Origin: Bacteroidetes bacterium RIFCSPLOWO2_12_FULL_37_12
GTDB lineage: Bacteria > Bacteroidota > Bacteroidia > 2-12-FULL-37-12
Reading direction: 5' to 3'
Length of the DNA stretch: 64,000 nucleotides
NCBI GenBank assembly: GCA_001769655.1
Contig: MEPC01000024.1
Span: forward strand, 141,572 to 205,571
Part shown: one piece after another, positions 58,615-64,000 of the stretch
How the letters are laid out: the number at the start of each line of letters is the position of its first letter
Numbering within the stretch: the stretch's first letter is position 1
Notes under the pieces: model-generated
Seen by the model: the letters and a program-made list of their open reading frames with translations, nothing else
Databases searched by the model: none
What the model was told of the DNA's origin: nothing
Made by a program: the position numbers and the translations under genes

Positions 58615-60867
58615 TTAATTTCGATTAATTTCCCTCTCCAAGGTATTTTCATTCTTCTCCGCAAATTCATCCACCCTCCCCCACTTTTCATTATCAACTA
58701 ATATGTCACCCGAAGTAATTTCCCCAAGTTTATAAATTGACATTCCGTGAATCTTTGCAAAACTCAGCCAGTCCTTTTCACATTCAGGAGCCAAACTCAC
58801 CAACACCCGGCTCTGTGATTCTCCGAATAAAAATGCGTCTTTGCGGATGGTGGCATCGGTGAAAATTGAAAATCCAAGATTCCCTGCCATTGCTGATTCC
58901 AATAAGCAAATCCATAAACCTCCGTCCGAAACATCATGCACGGAAGAAACCAGACGGGCTGTTTTTCCATTTTCTGAAAAAGATTTTTGGATGACCGTAA
59001 TTAAAAATTGATGCAATGTATATTCTTCATCCAAATCAAAGTACGGAACCGGAGAATATTTTACCTTATGATAAGAATAAAGATATTCGGAAGAAGAAAT
59101 ATCGTTCCTACTTTTCCCAACCAGATAAATAATATCTCCTGGTTTCCGGAATTGCAGTGTCATTCTGTTATTTTTATCATTGAGCAATCCCAACATTCCT
59201 ATGACGGGGGTAGGATAAACAGGACCGTCATCGGAGGACTGATTATAAAAACTTACATTTCCCCCTGTGACAGGCGTATTGAACTTCAGACATGCTTTTT
59301 TCATTCCCTGAATCGTACCTTTAAACTGCCAAAAAACTTCGGGATTGTACGGATTACCAAAATTAAGGCAATTGGTGATTGCCAGCGGAGTGCCACCGGA
59401 ACAAATAACATTTCGCGCGGCTTCTGCCACTGCCACTTCTGCTCCAATTTCGGGGTCTGCAAAAACATACCTTGCATTGCAATCCAACGATGCGGCAAGC
59501 GCTTTATCTGTTCCCAACACTCTGACCACAGCGGCGTCTGATGGCTCGTTGGAATTCATGTTTGCGGCTCCCACCATGGCATCGTATTGACGATACACCC
59601 ATTTCCGGGAAACGAGATTGCAGTGACACGAAAGAAATAGTGCCACTTCTTTTAAATTTTGTGGCATTAGAATGGCGCTAAGATTGAATAATCCGATTTT
59701 TTCATAATATGCCGGTTTCTTATATTCCCGTTGATAAACGGGCGCACCTCCTCCCAACACAAGCGACTCCGCCGGAATATCTCCTACTTTTTCCCCATTC
59801 CAGAAATATTCAAGCCGCTGGGTTTTAGTAATTATTCCGATTTGAACGCAGTTCAGATCCCATTTATCAAAAATAGCGTTGAGTTTTTGTTCTTCCCCTT
59901 TTCTTCCTATCACGAGCATGCGTTCCTGCGATTCTGAGAGTAAAATTTCCCAGGGTTCCATGTTTTCCTGACGCAAAGGAACTTTATCAAGCCAGATGAT
60001 CATTCCATGTTCTCCTTTGGCTGACATTTCAGAAGTAGAACAAGTAATTCCTGCGGCACCCATGTCCTGCATTCCTACTACTAAACCATTTTCAATGGCT
60101 TCGAGAGATGCTTCTAATAAAAGTTTTTCCTGAAACGGATCACCCACCTGCACCGAAGGAAGTTTCTCGCCCGATTTATCTGAAATTTCTTCTGAAGCGA
60201 ACGTGGCACCATGGATGCCGTCTTTCCCCGTGGAGGATCCGATAATAAAAACCGGATTTCCTTCGCCGGTGGCAATAGCCGACGCCGTTTTTCCTATTTC
60301 AACAATACCGGCTGAAAAGGCATTTATCAATGGATTTGTATTATAACAATCGTCAAAAAAAACTTCACCGCCTACGGTAGGAACTCCAAAAGCATTTCCA
60401 TAATCACCAATTCCTTTTACAACACCTTTGAGTAACCAACGGGTGCGTTCCAGATTCAGATTTCCGAACCTTAGCGAATTCAACTGAAAAACAGGTCTTG
60501 CACCCATCGTAAAAATATCGCGGTTAATGCCACCTACACCGGTAGCCGCGCCCTGATAGGGCTCAATGGCAGAGGGATGATTGTGGGATTCAATTTTAAA
60601 ACAGCAAGCAAGGTTGTCGCCAATATCCACTAACCCTGCATTTTCTTCTCCGGCTTTGGCAAGCATTTGGGCAGAGTCGCGTGGAAGTTGTTTAAGCCAA
60701 TAGATGGAATTTTTATAGGAACAATGCTCGGACCACATGACAGAGTAAATGCTGAGTTCCGTAAAATTTGGAATTCGTCCGAGAATTTTTTTAATGTGAT
60801 TGTATTCTTCTTCATTCAGCCCGAGTTTTCGGGCTGTTTCGAGGGTGGTGGGTTGTAATGAGATCAT
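58615..60867 (-). CDS. purL: Phosphoribosylformylglycinamidine synthase subunit PurL
   Basis: ATP-dependent synthesis of FGAM in purine biosynthesis, working with PurQ and PurS in the small-PurL arrangement. 750 residues, the Bacillus-type length. [66 protein letters not shown] and [19 protein letters not shown] are the conserved blocks of the first half; VHDVSDGGL marks the second. purQ and purS are not in the window. Its ATG overlaps the stop of a T9SS cargo gene by 4 bases, an odd partner for a housekeeping enzyme. Confidence 0.97.
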   Translation of the reverse strand: MISLQPTTLETARKLGLNEEEYNHIKKILGRIPNFTELSIYSVMWSEHCSYKNSIYWLKQLPRDSAQMLAKAGEENAGLVDIGDNLACCFKIESHNHPSAIEPYQGAATGVGGINRDIFTMGARPVFQLNSLRFGNLNLERTRWLLKGVVKGIGDYGNAFGVPTVGGEVFFDDCYNTNPLINAFSAGIVEIGKTASAIATGEGNPVFIIGSSTGKDGIHGATFASEEISDKSGEKLPSVQVGDPFQEKLLLEASLEAIENGLVVGMQDMGAAGITCSTSEMSAKGEHGMIIWLDKVPLRQENMEPWEILLSESQERMLVIGRKGEEQKLNAIFDKWDLNCVQIGIITKTQRLEYFWNGEKVGDIPAESLVLGGGAPVYQREYKKPAYYEKIGLFNLSAILMPQNLKEVALFLSCHCNLVSRKWVYRQYDAMVGAANMNSNEPSDAAVVRVLGTDKALAASLDCNARYVFADPEIGAEVAVAEAARNVICSGGTPLAITNCLNFGNPYNPEVFWQFKGTIQGMKKACLKFNTPVTGGNVSFYNQSSDDGPVYPTPVIGMLGLLNDKNNRMTLQFRKPGDIIYLVGKSRNDISSSEYLYSYHKVKYSPVPYFDLDEEYTLHQFLITVIQKSFSENGKTARLVSSVHDVSDGGLWICLLESAMAGNLGFSIFTDATIRKDAFLFGESQSRVLVSLAPECEKDWLSFAKIHGMSIYKLGEITSGDILVDNEKWGRVDEFAEKNENTLEREINRN

Positions 60868-62669
60868 TGTAAAATTATTTTCTGATAAAAAATTCCATTA
60901 TTATTTTTTTCTTTTATAAAATAAATTCCTTTTGAGAGGTTTTCGGGGAGTTTGAATGTATTTTTATTATAGGATGCAAAAATGATTCTGCCATAAACAT
61001 CCATTACTTGTAATTCTATGAATGATTCCGGACATGTTAATACTCCCCTATTCGGGTTAGGGAAACATATTGTTTTGTAATTTTCTACGATTTGTTCTCT
61101 AATGCTTGTAGAGATACCTCTGTTAAAAACAGGTCGTATCAGCAAGGCGCCCTGAATACCGATATTCATCCATTTATTTCCAATGAACATAAACGTTTGG
61201 TTGGAAGCATCTGTATTTCTGTCTAATCCAACAAAAATAAATTCATCGGAAGGAACAACAAATCCTACGTAGAAAGTGTCTGAAATAATCAGGATGGAAT
61301 CGAGATTAAAAAGTGTCAGAGAATCGAGGGTTTTCAAGGTTCCCGGTTTTTCAACCTGTGAGTAAATGATGGATTCCTTGATCCCTTTATTTTTCTCATC
61401 AATTTTTTTCCATACCGTTATTTCCACGTTCCGGTTTGAAACATCTTCCCAGATTTTAGGAAAATGAATGGCAATCTGAGACAGTGTATCCGGATCGAGT
61501 GCCACAAATTTTACTGCGAATGCCCCATAGTTTTCTTTAAATCCATATCCCCATTCGGCTGAATTATCATCATACGCATAATAATCAGAGAGTAATGACA
61601 CTGATTTTATAGTGTCATTATTGGGAAAGGTGTCCATGTTTTTAAGATAGATTATTGATTCCATGGAAATTTTCTTAACGGAATCAGGCAAATAAAAACC
61701 TGATGTATCCATTAATATATTAAAAGGAATTGCTGTTGATAAGGAATCCATAGACACACTATTTAAAGGGTCATGCAACAGGGTATCGCCGGTAAGGGCA
61801 TCACGAAAAAGAATTCCGAAATTTACAGTAGTGTCATTGGGATAATAATTCGAAAGAGAAAATTTCATTTCATCTGATACCATTGAATCCTTATGATTTC
61901 TCAGATGATTTAAAGGGATGGAACGATACGTTGAGAAGGGAGGCGACACTTCAACTAAAAGAGAAACATCTTTTAGCGCCCTATCGGATAATTTCCTGTT
62001 TTTATTTATATAAATATTGTCAAGATTCCAGATATCATGTTGTCCGAAGAGATTTCCAAATGAAATAAATTTAAAACGGAAGCCGTTGTATAAATAGGAA
62101 TCACGGATCCATAAAAAAACATTCTGAAAAGCAGGAGAATCTATTCCAATCCAGGACCAGACCGGAATCCACGTTGACGTAGAATCCAAAAAATAAAGGG
62201 CAAGAGAGTCATTGACATCGGGGGAATCGCCTATTCCTCCGGCTTCATAAAAAAAACTCAGATAAACCGAATCGGAATTTGAATAACTTAAATTTATGGG
62301 CAATGAAACCAAACTGTCGGCTCGTCCCCAGGTTACGGATGAAGAAAAATCGTAGGGTTCTCCCTGGCTGTTTAATCCGTCAAAGGTGACAATTCCTTTG
62401 GTGGGCTGATTAACAGAAAAACGGTTATTTAGAAGAACAGGGGCGCCTGACAACCATAAAGAATCAAAAATGGAAATGGAGGAAAAATCATCCAGAAATG
62501 GGAGAGAGAGGGTGTCACTCTGCCCCGCCATCACTCTGTCACGTCTAAATAAATTATTGTTAGAGGGTGGTTGCTTGCTAAATGAAAGGGGTTGCAGGAT
62601 TATCTGGGATTTTGCAACCGGAGATAAAAGCAGAAAATAAAAAACTAAAAACAGGAAATAATTTTTCAT
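60864..62669 (-). CDS. Large secreted protein with T9SS type A sorting domain
   Basis: 601 residues. Signal peptide [38 protein letters not shown] is reminiscent of the 'DDFS' N-terminus common in Bacteroidota choice-of-anchor/jelly-roll surface proteins. Long beta-rich middle with [11 protein letters not shown]. The last 85 residues are a T9SS type A domain ([40 protein letters not shown]). Probably attached to the outer surface; ligand unknown. CAAAGGTA near 62690 (TACCTTTG on the minus strand) is a good -7 element. The stop overlaps the purL start, so purL would be translated from this gene's message. Confidence 0.87.
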   Translation of the reverse strand: MKNYFLFLVFYFLLLSPVAKSQIILQPLSFSKQPPSNNNLFRRDRVMAGQSDTLSLPFLDDFSSISIFDSLWLSGAPVLLNNRFSVNQPTKGIVTFDGLNSQGEPYDFSSSVTWGRADSLVSLPINLSYSNSDSVYLSFFYEAGGIGDSPDVNDSLALYFLDSTSTWIPVWSWIGIDSPAFQNVFLWIRDSYLYNGFRFKFISFGNLFGQHDIWNLDNIYINKNRKLSDRALKDVSLLVEVSPPFSTYRSIPLNHLRNHKDSMVSDEMKFSLSNYYPNDTTVNFGILFRDALTGDTLLHDPLNSVSMDSLSTAIPFNILMDTSGFYLPDSVKKISMESIIYLKNMDTFPNNDTIKSVSLLSDYYAYDDNSAEWGYGFKENYGAFAVKFVALDPDTLSQIAIHFPKIWEDVSNRNVEITVWKKIDEKNKGIKESIIYSQVEKPGTLKTLDSLTLFNLDSILIISDTFYVGFVVPSDEFIFVGLDRNTDASNQTFMFIGNKWMNIGIQGALLIRPVFNRGISTSIREQIVENYKTICFPNPNRGVLTCPESFIELQVMDVYGRIIFASYNKNTFKLPENLSKGIYFIKEKNNNGIFYQKIILQ

Positions 62670-62702
62670 TTTAAAAAATGAAATGCAAAGGTAGGTTTTT
62701 TT

Positions 62703-63590
62703 TCAGCGTTTTTTTGATTGTTTAATTTTGTTCTGTTTTTTTTTCTGACTGTAATGAAATTTTTTTTCTCTTTCGTCCATTAATTTTTTTGCTTCCATCA
62801 GCGCCTTCTCTTTCTCCTTTTTTTCATCCGGGTCAATTCCTGAAAGCAAAAAGTCAATCATTTCTCCGGCATGAATTTTCCGTTGGTCTAAGGTATCGGG
62901 CTTTTGTTTTAATATTACGCCTGCGGGTTCTGTGGATGCAGAATCATAAAGGAGCGTGCCTACATTCAGTCCCATGCCGATCAAAAGCTCTTCCGCTTCC
63001 TGAATATGATAGCCCACGAGCGAGGGAACTACTATTAACTCTTCGCCCAGACCGTTTCCTATTATCAGGTCAATTTTAGAACCTCTGGGAATCATTTTCC
63101 CCGGTTCGATAACCCTTCCCCTGAATTGTTGTTCCAGCACGGCATTTTGAGCGATATCGGGGACATACGAAACGTTACCAATCCTTAGCCCATAACTTTC
63201 GAGAATAATTTGTGCACTTCGTACCGAACCGTCCACGAGGTCCGGTGCTTTTACTAAAGGAGGATATTTAGAATTGATGGTAAGATAAATTGAGCGGTTT
63301 TGTTTTACGGTTAAGCCCGGCTTCGGAACCTGATCGAGCACGACCAATGCCGGATAGGTGGAATTATAAGAAGAATCACTGATAATGATTCGCAGTTGTT
63401 GTTTTTCAAGAAAGGAAGAGGCATCTGCCATATTCATTCCTTTTACATCGGGAACATTTATCTCCTGGTTATGGAGCGTGGTAGAGGGGAGATAGGAATA
63501 AAAAAAATACAGAATGACGGCTACATTCAAAAGGAGGAAGATTATAAAATGGATAAATAATCCGCGATAGGTTAGTTTTTCTAATAGCAT
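62703..63590 (-). CDS. PASTA-domain membrane protein
   Basis: 295 residues. A short cytoplasmic start, one membrane helix (GLFIHFIIFLLLNVAVILYF) and three PASTA repeats: INVPDVKGMNMADASSFLEK, VKAPDLVDGSVRSAQIILES and VVPSLVGYHIQEAEELLIGM, each followed by the typical 'V..Q.P.PG' strand. A lysine/glutamate-rich coiled tail (KKEKEKALMEAKKLMDEREK) ends the protein. PASTA domains bind muropeptides or lipid II-like ligands. It starts 9 bases after ddl, so a role in peptidoglycan sensing or synthesis is plausible. No kinase domain is attached. Confidence 0.92.
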   Translation of the reverse strand: MLLEKLTYRGLFIHFIIFLLLNVAVILYFFYSYLPSTTLHNQEINVPDVKGMNMADASSFLEKQQLRIIISDSSYNSTYPALVVLDQVPKPGLTVKQNRSIYLTINSKYPPLVKAPDLVDGSVRSAQIILESYGLRIGNVSYVPDIAQNAVLEQQFRGRVIEPGKMIPRGSKIDLIIGNGLGEELIVVPSLVGYHIQEAEELLIGMGLNVGTLLYDSASTEPAGVILKQKPDTLDQRKIHAGEMIDFLLSGIDPDEKKEKEKALMEAKKLMDEREKKFHYSQKKKQNKIKQSKKR

Positions 63591-63599
63591 TGTCTTGTA

Positions 63600-64000
63600 T
63601 TATTTTCTCAACGCATGTTCAATTATTTTATTCAACAGTTCCGGAAATTCAATCCCCACACATTTTGCCGCTTGTGGAAACAAACTGGTTTGTGTCATTC
63701 CTGGAACGGTGTTTGTTTCGAGCAGGTAATAAACGCCCTTGCGTATTATCATGTCTGTACGGGAAAGTCCACTGCATCCCAATAGTTTATGCACTTTCAA
63801 TGCAATTTTCTGAATTCTTTTTATGACAGGTAACGGCAACCGCGCGGGGGTCACTTCTTCTGTCGCACCTTTTTTATATTTTGCATGTACATCGAAAAAT
63901 TCACTCGTTTTGGGAATAATCTGTGTGGGAGGAAGTGCGATTGGTTTTTCATCGCAATCAAGAATGGAACAGGTCACTTCATCTCCCTGAATATATTTCT
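63600..64000 (-). CDS. ddl: D-alanine--D-alanine ligase, C-terminal part (5' end outside window)
   Basis: The minus-strand frame enters from the right edge with Y-I-Q-G-D-E-V-T-C-S-I-L-D and runs to a stop at 63600. FDVHAKYKKGATEEVTPARLP, IALKVHKLLGCSGLSRTDMI and YLLETNTVPGMTQTSLFPQAA, with the metal-binding E-T-N-T, are standard for the C-terminal ATP-grasp half of Ddl. The enzyme makes the D-Ala-D-Ala dipeptide of peptidoglycan. About 133 residues are present of an expected 320-330. A PASTA gene follows 9 bases downstream. Confidence 0.93.
   Translation of the reverse strand, partial: KYIQGDEVTCSILDCDEKPIALPPTQIIPKTSEFFDVHAKYKKGATEEVTPARLPLPVIKRIQKIALKVHKLLGCSGLSRTDMIIRKGVYYLLETNTVPGMTQTSLFPQAAKCVGIEFPELLNKIIEHALRK

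Noticed and set aside
59008-59541. 177-codon plus-strand frame inside purL
   Set aside because: Antisense to conserved PurL sequence; no promoter and no recognisable protein features.

Overview
The window is a densely packed bacterial chromosome segment from a member of the Bacteroidota, most likely an aerobic, uncultured or environmental lineage. Four things point there. Two secreted proteins end in a type IX secretion (T9SS) C-terminal domain. There is a gldA-gldF-gldG ABC transporter operon of the gliding type. Bacteroidota-typical families are present (DUF349, DUF4340, DUF5618, the alternative GlmU, LuxC-like acyl-CoA reductase next to a ferredoxin). Many genes are preceded by the Bacteroidota -7 promoter word TAnnTTTG, with little sign of Shine-Dalgarno sites and several TTG/GTG starts. 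I see no rRNA, tRNA, CRISPR array, transposase or prophage. Composition looks even, at roughly 38-40% GC.

Layout. 0-7.4 kb: a cut acetyltransferase-like gene, a nucleotide-sugar epimerase, a four-helix-bundle (S23) gene inside 34-bp perfect inverted repeats, lysS, a PyrR-like phosphoribosyltransferase, gdhA with a clear terminator, acyP and a DUF4197 lipoprotein. 7.4-24.7 kb: a prolyl oligopeptidase, CoA-transferase subunit B, surface-sugar genes (ugd, wbpD-like, wbpB-like), gltX, a GT2 and a TMTC-like membrane glycosyltransferase, tpiA, alternative glmU, ffh, a SpoU methyltransferase and mutS. 24.8-33.9 kb: a T9SS cargo protein, a GH16 lipoprotein interrupted by a 15-base G tract (probable phase variation), a TauE/SafE transporter, a PqqD-like/ATP-grasp/PLP-decarboxylase cassette and an amidohydrolase. 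34.2-43.3 kb: rlmN, two very small lipoproteins, a polyprenyl synthase, an acyl-CoA reductase with a divergent ferredoxin, a low-complexity TPR protein, DUF349, DUF5618 and a GT39-like transferase. 43.2-48.5 kb: gldA-gldF-gldG-DUF4340-hemH. 48.8-58.4 kb: a sugar nucleotidyltransferase, the heme A genes ctaB-ctaA, a cupredoxin-like lipoprotein, a lipoprotein pair (COG3014-like plus LpoB-like), a heme-copper-oxidase-like membrane protein that has lost nearly all metal ligands, and an AbiEii-type toxin with its partner. 58.6-64 kb: purL overlapping a T9SS cargo gene, a PASTA protein and the end of ddl.

Functional themes. Respiratory heme assembly (hemH, ctaB, ctaA, copper lipoprotein, oxidase-like protein) is spread over 43-57 kb. 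Surface glycan building (epimerase, ugd, wbpB/wbpD-like, GT2, TMTC-like, GT39, two sugar nucleotidyltransferases) recurs throughout. Cell-wall functions (alternative glmU, LpoB, PASTA, ddl) are scattered.

The least ordinary signals are at DNA level. First, the palindrome GTGNCAC, usually with a leading A, occurs about 55 times by eye where about 9 would be expected, in all three reading frames. Second, most intergenic gaps contain short 'stuttering' words arranged as direct or inverted repeats, including a three-copy and a two-copy hairpin element of about 100-125 bp. At gene level the strongest candidates are the poly-G GH16 switch, the ligand-less oxidase homologue, the S23 gene in long inverted repeats, and the PqqD/ATP-grasp/decarboxylase cassette.
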